NCBI RefSeq assembly: GCF_016086655.4
Contig: NC_052135.2
Span: 8,770,363 to 8,834,362 of the forward strand
Length of the DNA: 64,000 nt
DNA from: Lepeophtheirus salmonis
Taxonomy: Eukaryota > Arthropoda > Copepoda > Siphonostomatoida > Caligidae
Direction of reading: 5' to 3'
Shown here: positions 1 to 10,389 of the stretch, in pieces
Layout of the letters: each line of letters starts with the position of its first letter
How positions within the stretch are numbered: position 1 is the first letter of the stretch
The notes under the pieces: generated by a model
Seen by the model: the letters and a program-made list of their open reading frames with translations, nothing else
Told to the model about the DNA's origin: nothing
The model's database searches: none
Program-made: the position numbers and the translations under genes

Positions 1-1780
1 ACAAAAAATGAAGAAAAAGTTGAGTTTATGCGGATTTTTTACTTCGTGTTTCTTCAATGCGAAATATTAAAAATTGGTAAATGAGAGAACGTGGATTATA
101 AGCGTTTTTTTATTGTATCCGGATTTGAATGTATTTATAAAAAAATCCCCGGAAGTTCTAGAAAATATGTTAAAAGAGGAAACTACATATGTGTAGGGAA
201 AAGAGGACAACCAGTACTGGTTCGAGGAGGGCTTAGGTACGTAGCCATAGGAGGCCTATTGGGGGCTTATCCCACCAAGTTAAAAAATTGTATATAATTT
301 CTGTATTACATGCTTGGTTTTTGAAATTACACCGACTATCTACTTAAATTATTTAATTTTTCATATGGAACATTCTGGACCAATTTTGAGTTTAAATTAG
401 TAGTTGTGTTTATTTTTATCGATCAAGGTCTGCTGCTTCTTCATAACTTCCGTGTTTTTACTCAAAAATGATAATAATATTCCTATAGCACTGGTTTACG
501 AGTCAAATAATGAGGCTTTTTTTTTGAAATTTCGGTTTATATAAACTAATAAGTATTATTCAATTGTTTTGTATATGTAAGGAAGCAAATAAAATACAAA
601 AATGAAAATTAATAGTAAAATATTTCATGATATTTCATAAATATTTTATACTTTTTTTAAATCGAGAAAATGAACTTGGAGTTCCAAAAAAAGAACCTTT
701 TTTTTTTACCTGTAGCTTATATTTTCTTCATTATGATTATTTAAACAATTGTTTTCAACATAAAAAATCTTAGAGCTTTCAAAATAATTTCTATAAAAAA
801 ATCTTTTATTTGCTGAGTAACTGAAGATTTAGAAAGTGAAAAAATATTTAAAATATATAACAGTATAGATACGCTTGATTTATGTACTGTAGAGTGTACC
901 GTATTGACAAAAGTTAAGAATTTGTCCGAAAAAGAGGTGCTTCATTGATACTTTTTGATCTGAAAAATATATATACAAAAATGGTTTTTTTCATTTTATT
1001 TCTTCAAAATGAATGGAGATACATGATCTTTAGTAAATTAAGTATTGTATATTATAAGTATATCTTTGAAAAATATTTTAAGAACATTGCTCTAATTTAC
1101 TTCCCGTATGGAGTATTGAAGTCCTATATATTTCGCAAGTAAATAAATATACTCTGTTGGTAAGGCGTATTACGCAGAGATATTTTGATGTTTTTCTTCA
1201 TTTTTACATCTGAAATCTCGTTTTTTGATAGAAAGGGTCTAATATATTATTATTTAATATACTTCCAAAATATCTTTATGCCAAATAAAAAGCCTTAATT
1301 CACATATTTATTATTTTAAACAACAAAAAATATCTTTTAAATAAGATATTTTATTTATCTTTCCTTCCTTTCTAGGGTTGATTTGTTTAGCAGGACATAT
1401 ATTTTTATTTTATAATAAGGATTTCAATTTTTGCTCTCTGTCAGCCTTCTCATCTTTTTTGCTTACAAACTTGAGGTGAGGCTTTCGTTACCTATTTTAC
1501 CATTCACAACTCTAGAAATTACTAACAACGACAATAATCGCATGCTAAAAAATGTTTTGGATTTAGAATATAGCTATTTTTGTTAGAGAAGTTGTAGTTA
1601 GGGTTGTAAATACTAAGCATATTTTCACGTGCATTTTTTGTTGTTGTTGGCAATTTGAGCAGTGTTTTTTTTATTTCTTTTTTAAAGCTCTTATAATTAT
1701 TCTTTCACTTTCGAGGAGAAAGTATTTAAGTAAATATAAAAAGTAACCAGGAGTGTTTTTTCTCATAAATGAAAAAAGAA
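1..1780. other. AT-rich DNA, no recognised gene
   Basis: Very AT-rich with many homopolymer T and A runs. The only slightly unusual piece is 91-297 (+), a 68-codon frame without an ATG start (it opens on GTG) in a less AT-rich patch that includes VGKRGQPVLVRGGLRY. I recognise no domain and do not call it a gene. Confidence 0.5.
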
Positions 1781-1782
1781 CT

Positions 1783-2012
1783 CTGAGGACTTGTTGGGGA
1801 TTTATAAGTGTAAGTCGTTGTTGGAATGAAATTAGAATTTAGGATCGACAACGGAGTCGTTCCTGCTTATGTCCTTGTTTGATAAGGAGTGCGACTTGTG
1901 TTTATTTATTTCATCTCACCGCTGCTCGCTGCTTGCTAACTTTATGAAACGTCATGACAGCTAAGCCTCTCTCTTCTCAAACATTCTTCAAATTGTGTGG
2001 GTTACCGTCTTA
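1783..2012 (-). repeat. Dispersed SINE-like repeat, copy 1
   Basis: On the minus strand this reads ACAATTTGAAGAATG, then an AGCTTAGCTGTCATGAC-like core, then AATAAACACAAGTCGCACTC, then a tail resembling CTTACACTTATA. The same ordered blocks recur at 8024, 13325, 18917, 27660, 49940, 56915 and 59818. It has no coding capacity. I see no clear pol III A/B boxes, so 'SINE-like' describes only its size and dispersal; a MITE is equally possible. Confidence 0.6.
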
Positions 2013-2040
2013 TTTTTTTTGTTTCTTTTTTAATGTACTG

Positions 2041-2101
2041 AAAGTGATTACGAGTTCAACCCTTATGAATTATAACTAAGGTTGAAATCGTAATCACTTT
2101 T
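2041..2101. repeat. Hairpin-forming inverted repeat (61 bp)
   Basis: The left arm begins AAAGTGATTACGAGTTCAAC and is repeated in inverted form by an arm ending GTTGAAATCGTAATCACTTT. The arms are about 24 bp with very few mismatches, around a loop of roughly 11 nt. It could be a MITE core or a transcript hairpin; nothing flanking decides between these. Confidence 0.75.
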
Positions 2102-2271
2102 AATGAAAAAAGATTTTCCATGATACTCTATAGAGTATTTCTTTGTTTGACATAACCTAATTTGTTCAAAACTCTATTAGCTTATTTATCTCACATTGAC
2201 TTGAGCTCCCTCGGTGCCCCTCTTTAGTTTTTGGTCTGTATACGAGCCTGATCCATTCTTACATTTATATA

Positions 2272-3307
2272 CAGGATTGGGTAGCAAAACATGGATTGTT
2301 AATTAATGTTAATTTCATCATTACTATAGGAAGGTTTAGTTATGATTTTTTTAAATCCTGGTTCAGTCATCCTTTGTGTATAAATAAACTATAAAAACAT
2401 TACGTCATCATGAGTAAGCAAAATGGCAGCGTATTTCAGATCTCCTAGATGCCTAAGTTGATGTGGCTATTTTGGCTATATTTTTATGGACGTTTTGAAG
2501 TACTCTAGGAGCCTGGTTTTGAATGTATCCAAGATGAAGAATGATGGAAAGGACCTCATCAGGAGAACAGGAAGTAGAAGGCTGAATTTAAGGAGAAATC
2601 CTGAGTTCCTGTTCTGCTAGGAGAATAAAATCTATGAGAACCCCACCAAATCGATTAATTATCTCGCCAACCACTTCTCCGTGGCTACTAAGACAAATAG
2701 AAGTGCCGTAAATGAAGACTCAGGATTGTCCTTATACATGAGTACTGTCAGGATCTAGGCCTCTCTCAATAACCAAGGATAATGAAATTAATGAACTTTA
2801 TTACTTACTTTATAATAAAACACTAGACAATAATTACAGGTTTATCGATAAATAGTTATATATAGGGTTGTCAATAGGTGATTATATGGCCTTATATGCA
2901 TAATACTCAGATTCCAACAAGTACCTCACACTAACTTCTGACAGAGGCCATGAAGGAAAGAAGCCTCGACAGGCAAAGAAATGTGGCCCCCTTCTTCGCC
3001 AGATTTGAACCTGCCGGACTTTACTGTGTGGGGTTCTTTGGGGAAGGAAATCAACAAAACTTCACACACAAATGCGGACTCACTGAAAGCCACCATAGTG
3101 GCTGTGTGGGACAACTTGTGCGAAAAGATTGTATGAACTCCTGCAAGGCCTTCCGGCGACGTATAAAGGCAGTGATTGACGTTGAAGGATGCCATATTGA
3201 GTGAATAAGTTTACTATGGCATTGTTTAAAAGTATTTTTTAAAATAATAAATTATTGAAGTATTTCTAAAGCAACCTCCCGAGTCCATGTTTTGCTCCCC
3301 GACTCTG
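2272..3307 (+). mobile_element. Defective DD37D (maT-like) mariner, family A, copy 1
   Basis: A 1,036-bp element with TIRs (left CAGGATTGGGTAGCAAAACA; right, inverted, CAGAGTCGGGGAGCAAAACA) next to TA on both sides. The coding strand is plus. The N-terminal part starts near 2410 (ATGAGTAAGCAAAATGGCAGC, related to the MSEQEAKRQRISDLL start of the 35294 copy) and is full of stops. The C-terminal part at about 2980-3204 reads WPPSSPDLNLPDFTVWG and, after a frameshift, FRRRIKAVIDVEGCHIE before a stop. The catalytic middle, with the first two Asp residues, is missing. Frameshifts and the internal deletion make it non-autonomous. Family assignment rests on three sister copies in this window. Confidence 0.85.
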
Positions 3308-3309
3308 TA

Positions 3310-4248
3310 TATGTATAACCAAAGACATAATAGTAAGATATATATAATGTATGTACATTGTACATATAAGTAACCACACCCAGTTGAGCAAAATCTCTGC
3401 AATACTTAAAAATGGAAATAATGAATACGAAATGAAGGCTGTTGAAGACGAGAAAAGGTATAAAGACAAATACTAATAACAATATTTTGTCTCTAAATTA
3501 ATTAAAACTCCTATTATAATTAAGAAAGACTGCATTTAATGCAAAGCCACTCATTGTACATTTTATTCGAGAAAAGTTTTTTAGTAAAAAAGAAAATGAA
3601 AGAAAAATAAATAATATCACTATCATAGCACTGAAGGATACCACAACTAAACTAACCTACAGCTTGATTTGTAGAATTTTCTATTTTATTCTAGAATTAT
3701 TATTCAATTTTGAGCTACTTTGGTTTGTATGTTATTTGTAGTAGAAATGTGCTACTGATCCTAAATCTCTATATAAATTTTCTCATCAAATAGCCGTCAC
3801 ATGACGAATAAACTACTCGAAAAATTTTGCAAAAAATTTGTTATTCCTGCGATACAATTAAAAAAATTTTTTTTTTTTTTTTTTTTGGGAAGAACGTTTG
3901 TCATATTTTGTGGTATTTTCCCTCCTTCAAACAAGAAACATATCAAGTCATAAAACCTTTTCAGTTTGAAATTTGTTGAAGCTTAACAAATTAAATTGTA
4001 CATTTATCTAACATTATTGGGCTGTTTAATGTTATGAAATTACCTTAAAGAACGTGCCTGAATTAGACGTATAACCCCTTTCTATAGCAAAATGAAGTCA
4101 AGGACATTATCATATTATCAATATATCTCGCCATATAGAAAGTATAAATATCCAATAATGACAAACTACACATTATCGTGCATCTGTATCCCCAAATAGG
4201 TATTAAAACGAATATAAAAAACAGTTTTACGGAATAATTCAATGGTTA
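3310..4248. other. AT-rich DNA, no recognised gene
   Basis: Low-complexity sequence with a long poly-T run near 3868-3886. No coherent reading frame or repeat shared with the rest of the window was noticed. Confidence 0.4.
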
Positions 4249-4250
4249 TA

Positions 4251-4680
4251 CCTGGTCGTCCATTAAAATCTTTAAAACACTTTGAGTTTTAAACTTCAAC
4301 AAGATATAATTTATTAATTAAATATATAACTTTAACAAAATTAATAGTATAAATAGATGTGTATCTGAGCTCTCTTAATCATTAATGTAGTCTTCCTTAG
4401 GGGCAATGATGGCTTCCAGACGGTGGCTGAAGGCCACCGACCCGCAGCAGATACAGTCCTTAGTCATGGTGTCCCAGTGCTGGCTGAAAGCGGCTTTGAG
4501 GAACTCGGAGGCTGGATGACATACACTGCAGGCCTTCCTCTCGACATACACCCAAACAGTTTAGTCGAGGGGGTTGGGATTAGGGATGTAGGGTGATGGC
4601 GTAGACGGTGGTCCTGGAGACGCCCAAATGCTTGGATGTACTCATAGAAATTCGTCAATCACATTCAAGTGTTATTTCTC
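4251..4680 (-). pseudogene. Tc1/mariner transposase C-terminal remnant, family E
   Basis: The minus strand reads, with one internal stop, a C-terminal transposase tail: PNPNPLD (the usual S-P-D-L-N-P-L-D region), then YVERKACSVCHPASEFLKAA, then HRLEAIIAPKEDYIND before a stop. The NPLD Asp is the expected third catalytic residue. The left end is a TIR-like terminus, CCTGGTCGTCCATTAAAATC, next to TA at 4249-4250. The N-terminal two thirds are absent, so this is a 3' fragment of a DDD transposon. A related tail, with a similar untranslated end, lies at 44060-44360 on the plus strand. Confidence 0.75.
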
Positions 4681-5181
4681 AACTTGTACGTAAGCTAGAT
4701 AAACTTTTTTTTGCTTTCTAACTAATGATTTATGCTTTAATATATCGAAATATGAATTAATTTCAATCAATCTTAACTAAATATTGAGTTAGTGAGTCTT
4801 CAGATTTCAATGAACTACCCGGTACTAAAGTCTAGTGATGGGATATTCGAGACCAGTCTCGGTGACAAGATCAAGAGACAAGCAAATAGGTGAAAATAGG
4901 ATAATTTTCTTTCCTAAAAATAAAAAAAAAAAAGATAATTTTTAAATGTTAGTCTCGGCTTTGTTTTGATCCCAGATGCGAGATCAAACGGCCATGACCT
5001 CAATACTACAGGAGTCTCAAGATCTATACTATTCCTGAAACATGAACAATTCCTTTTTTTTTTTTTTTTTGCCGGTTGTTAAATTGTCTACAGGTTTCGA
5101 AATGTATTAAAATAAGTGAGATTTCTGAATTTTTTTTTACTGCAAAAATTTAGAAAATGTATGCCAATAAGGTAAAGTAAT
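4681..5181. other. AT-rich spacer with AGTCTCGG-like motifs
   Basis: Short motifs such as GAGACCAGTCTCGG and AGTCTCGGCTTTG recur within about 130 bp (4850-5030). No gene is recognised. Confidence 0.35.
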
Positions 5182-5463
5182 TTATATTTTACAAGTGTTT
5201 AATTTTATTTGACCTCTTCCTGCAGTGATTGCTGTCTCAATATGAGAGCGGAATCTACAAAATACCCTATAAAATACTTCCAATTGAAGTACTTTGGAGT
5301 TTAACATGTATTGACCTTCAAACCCTCGAGAATGAAGATCTAGTCCGCCTCCATCCTTCAGGATCTGACACCCGCCCAGACCATCACTGAGGCAGAATTT
5401 TATCCCTTGAACAAGCTGGGATTGTTTGTTCAGGGGATCATCCTCAATGCTCCGATCTAGCAT
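5182..5463 (-). pseudogene. Probable mariner-like transposase remnant
   Basis: An open 93-codon minus-strand frame whose last third, VFCRFRSHIETAITAGRGQI, fits the usual ending of mariner-type transposases (R-F-R-x-R-I-E-x-x-I-x-x-x-G-G-x-I). Its first residues (RSIEDDPLNK) resemble the linker of the N-terminal DNA-binding region. If so, the catalytic centre has been removed, as in several other elements here. No TIRs were found. The assignment is tentative. Confidence 0.45.
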
Positions 5464-5781
5464 CCTTTTGTTACGGATGTTTTAATTTTACATATACATA
5501 GTTTCGTACCTTTATTTGATTTAAGATACTTATATTCGTACCAATATGACCCATTTAATATAAAATATGTCAATTTCTTATTATTTTATTGTGACGATTA
5601 ATTTTGGCTACTTTAAGTGCAATTTATGACACATCCGAAGCATTATTAGAATAATTCCTGATAGAAATTGTCGATAATTATTCAAAGAGTACAAAAGTAA
5701 TCCAGACTCATGTTTGATAAAATATCATTCTTGCTTACTATTGTATTGACAGGACGCATACATATTATGTATATAGATATA

Positions 5782-5830
5782 CAGGGTGTGGCAACATAAC
5801 TTCCTCTTTCCAAAAGGTAATGACATTCCT
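5782..5830. repeat. Orphan transposon terminus
   Basis: TA followed by CAGGGTGTGGCAACATAACT has the form of a Tc1/mariner TIR. I found no matching inverted partner downstream. It may be the 5' end of an element later disrupted by the insertion at 6068. Confidence 0.35.
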
Positions 5831-6067
5831 CATTGTCCATACACTGAATAAACTGAACTTTAACAATTTTATAGACGGTTTATATCTTTAAATAGCTTTT
5901 CATTGGGAGGTTTTAGAGGGATAATTATTTATACAAAAAGATATAAAATTTCCTTGGCAACATATATTTTTAGATTGCTGTTGATGATCATTTTATTAAA
6001 TAATTAGTTATTGGCAATATCATAAAGATTTTAAAATGTTGGTTGTTCCGGGAAAAATCCTCTTCTA

Positions 6068-6750
6068 CCGGGTGCAGCGAAAAAATCTTTCACTTCGTTT
6101 TTGCTGCATAAATCAAGGTTTTTGTGAGTGTGGTAAAACTGTTCCAGTCAAAAAATAAATCTTCCTAAGTGTCTTAGAACCCGAGAAAATGCCATCTGAA
6201 CGTGACCAACGAATTTCGCTCCACGCCTTTTGAACGCTGTCAAATAACCAACAGAGATTGCAAAGCATTTGGGGAAGTCTAGGCCAACCGTTTATGCCGT
6301 TATGAAGTCGGAGATTTCATAACACACTCCACACACGTCCAAAAAGGCCCAGAAGTGGCTGTAGGACAACTTGCCTTTCTGGCCAAAGAAAATGTGTCCC
6401 CTACTCACCAAATGCCAACCCATTGGACTTCACATTTGAGTACATGTTGAGTCTAAGGCATCCACCTTCTGTCACCCAATTATCAGCAACCTTAAGGACA
6501 CCGTCGATCAGCACTGGGATGCCATGTCTGATGGCTACGTCTGCAATAGTTACAAGTGCCTTCCCTAGCCGCCTGGAAGCCATTAGTGCTACCAAGAGGG
6601 GCTACATAGATAATTAGGGTAGCCAATACATCATATTGGTTATTTTAATTTTAATTGACATACCCTATTACAACTAGTTATAAAAACTAGTTTAATACAT
6701 CTTAAAAAATTTCTAGATTGAAAGTGTAAAGATTTTTCCGTCGCACCCGG
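6068..6750 (+). mobile_element. Deleted Tc1/mariner element, family F
   Basis: A 683-bp element bounded by TA and TIRs (left CCGGGTGCAGCGAAAAAATC; right, inverted, CCGGGTGCGACGGAAAAATC). Decayed transposase sequence on the plus strand includes SPNANPLDF (third-Asp region, with D-L replaced by N-A) and a C-terminus reading FPSRLEAISATKRGYIDN before a stop near 6617. The second catalytic Asp region is unrecognisable. The length is about half that expected for an autonomous copy (about 1.3 kb). The C-terminal part aligns by eye with family E (HPxSVTQL-like stretch), so the two families are probably related. Confidence 0.8.
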
Positions 6751-6752
6751 TA

Positions 6753-8022
6753 ACTATTTGAACTAAATAAAGTGCACCAATTTAGAATTTTTGCATGATT
6801 TCATATCTAAAATTACCAATTTTAGTTTCTAGCATCATTAGTTTTTACTTTCATATAGAATTTGCCCTTAAAGTTGCCAACATTGATCCTGATCTTAAAA
6901 GAATGAGAAATTGATGGATTTTATTTAAAAGACCATAGTGGAGCCAATATAAGTCTCTTCAATCAAATAAACGTTTTAAGTAATAGACTAAAATCCTTGG
7001 GTATCTTAAATCATCCCACAAATTGAATACAAATCCTATCATTGCCTCAAATTTATCTACTTATCTAAGGGTTATGTGTATATCTATTATGAAGTATGAA
7101 AGTAAATAGGGGTTTTCTACTCTTCTTGACTTTTGTTCTAGATTGTTTTTATATTTATTCACGAAAAAATTATATTACACAATGAACATATTATACATAT
7201 TGACAAAAATAAATAGACACACAGAGAAGCAGTAAAGTTTTTGTATATAGGTAAAAACATAAACTGTAGGTCTTAGTATATGTATACTACCAACATATAT
7301 ACTCGTATTATTTGCTTGTAGGTACGTACGTATGTATAGATACATACATGCTTTAAAATACATAACATATCCTTATCTCTTGAAAAAGTAAAAAAGTAAA
7401 AAAAAATTGAAATGAAAAATAAAACTAACATATTTACATTATGAATAAATGAGAAACTACTACTCCCAGCATTTGACAGAAAATAATATAATGAAATATA
7501 TGTATGTATAGACACATTCTATAACTATAATATATATATATATAGTGTATACTACGAACATACATAGATACACACGCCTGACTATGCTATATGTATGTAT
7601 GTACACAACTCACCAGAGGATGGATGAAAGTGATATTATTTTGTATTATATTTTATTTTGCAACTGATGTCAAAAATGAATATAAATGAAGTAAATAAAT
7701 ATATTCAGCATATACATAGGTATATACATATATATATATATATTCAAATTAATTAGTACGTCCTATGCTTATAGAGTATATAGTACAATACAGTCATAGC
7801 TATACTAACATCACGGGTATATTTACATACAAAAAACAGAAATTAAAAAAGTGGATTTTGAATTAAATTATGTCGGTTTATACTACTATTTATGTACATT
7901 CGTTGTCTATTCATAGATATTTTGACAGATTTTGTTGGGTGTTAAGAAAAATTAAACCAAGGCTAACAATTGTAAATTAGTAGCCATTTTGGGAATGAAA
8001 AAGAAGAAGAAAGAAACCTAAT
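6753..8022. other. AT-rich DNA with microsatellites
   Basis: Contains TATG/TACA and TA simple repeats (for example 7324-7350, 7524-7545 and 7726-7743). No supportable gene. Confidence 0.5.
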
Positions 8023-8023
8023 A

Positions 8024-8186
8024 TTGAGATGATAATCCCTACAATTTGAAGAATGTTTTGGAGGGTAACAGCTTAGCTGTCGATATATTTCATTCAATTA
8101 CCTGCAAGCAGCTATGAAGTGAAGGAGATAAACACAAATCCACTTCGTATCTATCATGGACATGGGATATGATCTGTCTGTAGGGT
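8024..8186 (+). repeat. Dispersed SINE-like repeat, copy 2
   Basis: Carries the family blocks ATCCCTACAATTTGAAGAAT, ACAGCTTAGCTGTCGATA, then GCAGCTATGAAGTGAAGGAG and ATAAACACAAATCCACTTCG. Most of the family length is present in the plus orientation. It is followed at 8188-8240 by GGGTTGTGTCGAAGC...GGCTCAGTCCAGTC, a second short dispersed motif also found near 44360. Confidence 0.6.
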
Positions 8187-8239
8187 TGTGTCGAAGCTTA
8201 TTTATCTGGCTCAGTCCAGTCTTAGACCGGTCTTTTTAG

Positions 8240-8956
8240 TCCTTTTATGCCTTTTAAAGAATTGATCCTTTGAATAATATATGGAAAAAATGCTCATCAA
8301 AAATTGTCAAATTTCAAAAGTTTTAAATAATAGTGGTTCCTGGAGATTAAATACTTTTTAAAGTGGTTCGCAATATAAAAAGAATGAAAACTGATAATTT
8401 CTTACATTTTGTCTTTTACTTGAAGAATTTGTAGTTTAATTTGGAGATTTCTTCAAATAATATGTCGAAAATAATTACATCAATGATCCCGTATCGTATA
8501 AAAAATAAATAGCGAAAGCTATTAAAAGAAAAAAAAAATTGTATACAGCATAAATTAAACGAGGTACCTAGATGAAAATTAATTTTTATAAGCCATTAAT
8601 TTCCTTTTTTATATTTAATAATCTTAATAATAAGTGCATTTTAATCGTCTTAATGAGCATACTCTTATAAATCTTTAACAAATTCCAAGAATTTCAAGTG
8701 ATGAGTATCACATTACGTAGGTACATACCTAGTACATAGCAAACATTATTTATTATACACACATAGATGCAAGTACAAATTTCTCTTCATCTTGATAGTT
8801 TTTGCATTTAAGTAAGTGTTAACAACATTGGTGCTGTTTTGAGTTAATGCGCTTAAAAAATTAAATTAATGAAATCTTTTGCTATGTGTGCATAAATGGA
8901 TGTAATTAACAGTAGTAGAACGAAGATTAATTTACTGCAGGAGGATAAAGAGTTTC
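8240..8956. other. AT-rich DNA, no recognised gene
   Basis: No coherent coding sequence or shared repeat was seen in this interval. Confidence 0.4.
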
Positions 8957-8958
8957 TA

Positions 8959-9545
8959 CAGCGTGTCCCAGCGAATCGTGAAGGAAACTTTCGAAAGGTT
9001 TTATTATCTTACTAAATAATTTACCCCTACCCCCGGTAGTATAATAAAGACAAAGAATTCTCGTGAAACAAATATCTTCATCAGACAAGGACTAATGAAA
9101 TGGAGGCCAAAAGAAATCGTATGTCAGCAATTCCAGACACAAACGAGTTATGACGAAATCTTTCGGATGGTCCTCTACTCCAAGATTCTCATTACCAAAA
9201 TTAAAAAGCTGAATGACGACAAGAAGAGTCTTGCAAGGATGCCACAAGGCCAAAAAAAAAAAAATTAAAAAACCTCGAAAGTGGTTTGAAGACAACTTAT
9301 CAATTTTTAGGCCCTGGTCAATATGGTCTCCGTCCTTACTAGACTGCAACTCTCTTGACTATGGGTTCTAGACCGCCACCACCTCCCATGTGAATGCCAT
9401 TAAGGTTGCATTGGAGAAGGAGTGGGCTGATATATCGGAGGAACACGTAAAGAATACCTGAAAGGCCCTCAGGCTTATGGTAATGACCAAGGTCGAGCGA
9501 AAGAGTGGCCACTTTGAGATTGAATTGTTTATATAAAGTAAAATA
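8959..9545 (+). mobile_element. Decayed mariner-like element, family H
   Basis: The left terminus is TA then CAGCGTGTCCCAGCGAATCG; no clear right TIR was found, so the right end is approximate. Near 9098 a transposase-like N-terminus starts (MEAKRNRMSAI). Further on, plus-strand frames give WSIWSPSLLDCNSLDYGF, equivalent to W-x-P-x-S-P-D-x-N-P-L-D-Y-G-x-W with the third Asp kept. This is followed by ALEKEWADISEEHVKNT and a last block ending near 9530. The middle catalytic region is missing or scrambled. The C-terminal block resembles that of the 47240 element (KEWADIS). Confidence 0.7.
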
Positions 9546-9589
9546 AATATATAAAGTCTCACAGTGAGGAAATAAGTACATATTTGATT

Positions 9590-9960
9590 ACTTACCAATT
9601 TTGTAAGTTTGCCCCCTGATAGAGATTTTCTATGGGATTTAGGTATGAAGACTACTGGCTTTAATGTGTTTCTTCTTGAACCACTACTTTTTTTTGCCAT
9701 AGCAGTATGTTTTGGGTCATTGTCGTGCTAAAATACGCGGCCCATTTTCAGTGTCCAGCACTAAGAAAGTTTTGCCAAAGATTTCCTGGAGGATTTCCCT
9801 TTAGTAAAGAAATAATCACAAAACATAACGTTTTTTACCCCATGCTTGCCAGACGGGATGGTCTTCTTGGCGTTGTACCAATAATTTTTCTTCACGAAAC
9901 AGTTTTTCTGTTGATATAATTTCTCACTGATAAAAGCTATTAAAATTATAGACACTTCTG
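9590..9960 (-). pseudogene. Tc1-like (NPIEN) transposase remnant
   Basis: Minus-strand reading gives VLDTENGPRILARQ, then (after a stop in place of the catalytic Asp codon in one frame) NDPKHTAMAKK, and after a frameshift LNPIENLY. D-N-D-P-K-H-T and N-P-I-E-N-L are signatures of Tc1-type DD34E transposases, in which the last acidic residue is Glu, unlike the DDD families that dominate this window. The N-terminal domains and TIRs are not seen. It is frameshifted and broken, and lies between family H and another mariner remnant in opposite or unrelated orientation. Confidence 0.75.
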
Positions 9961-10023
9961 TTCTTTGTTAGTGGGAAAACTTACAAAATTGGCAAGGATC
10001 AAGTACTTATTTTCTCCACCGTA

Positions 10024-10385
10024 CAGGATAGTTCGGGTATATCCGGACTAATTTTAACTGCATTCTGATCAATAAGGGACTCAAATAGAGGTTTGAAATT
10101 ATCTTTCTAAATTCTAAAATACAAAAGAAAAAATTCATTGCATGTGTTTGCCATTTTCGCCAATCCTTCTCTTGATTCGAGGCCAAATGTATTTACAGGG
10201 CTTTAGCACATCCGAGGGGAGACTTTCTTCCAGTAATTGATGATGGAGGAGGCTTTCAAGAAGTCAATACTGTTGTGTGAATTGGAAGAAACCTTCCTCT
10301 CTAACTCCCCCTAAAATAAGTTATCCATAGGATTCATATCGAGGAGTTAGAGGGCCAGGTCTGGGGATCCTAAAATGACACCTTC
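10024..10385 (-). mobile_element. 3' end of a mariner-like element
   Basis: A terminus, TA then CAGGATAGTTCGGGTATATC, at the left end, with minus-strand coding above it. Frames give GSPDLAL-stop-LLDMNPMDNLF, then GELERKVSSNSHNSIDFLKA, then PSDVLKPCKYIWPRIKRRIG. These are the third-Asp (NPMD) region and C-terminal tail of a DDD transposase. Stops replace at least two residues. The copy is 5' truncated where the non-LTR remnant begins (about 10390), which suggests that one of the two interrupted the other. Confidence 0.65.
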
Positions 10386-10389
10386 TTTT

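Noticed and set aside
4464..4658. 64-codon minus-strand frame read as an independent gene
   Set aside because: A shifted frame within the family E transposase tail; the true frame gives YVERKACSVCHPAS.
7175..7515. Minus-strand frames of 62 and 80 codons
   Set aside because: Driven by TATG/TACA microsatellite sequence; repetitive Tyr/Ile/Val content.
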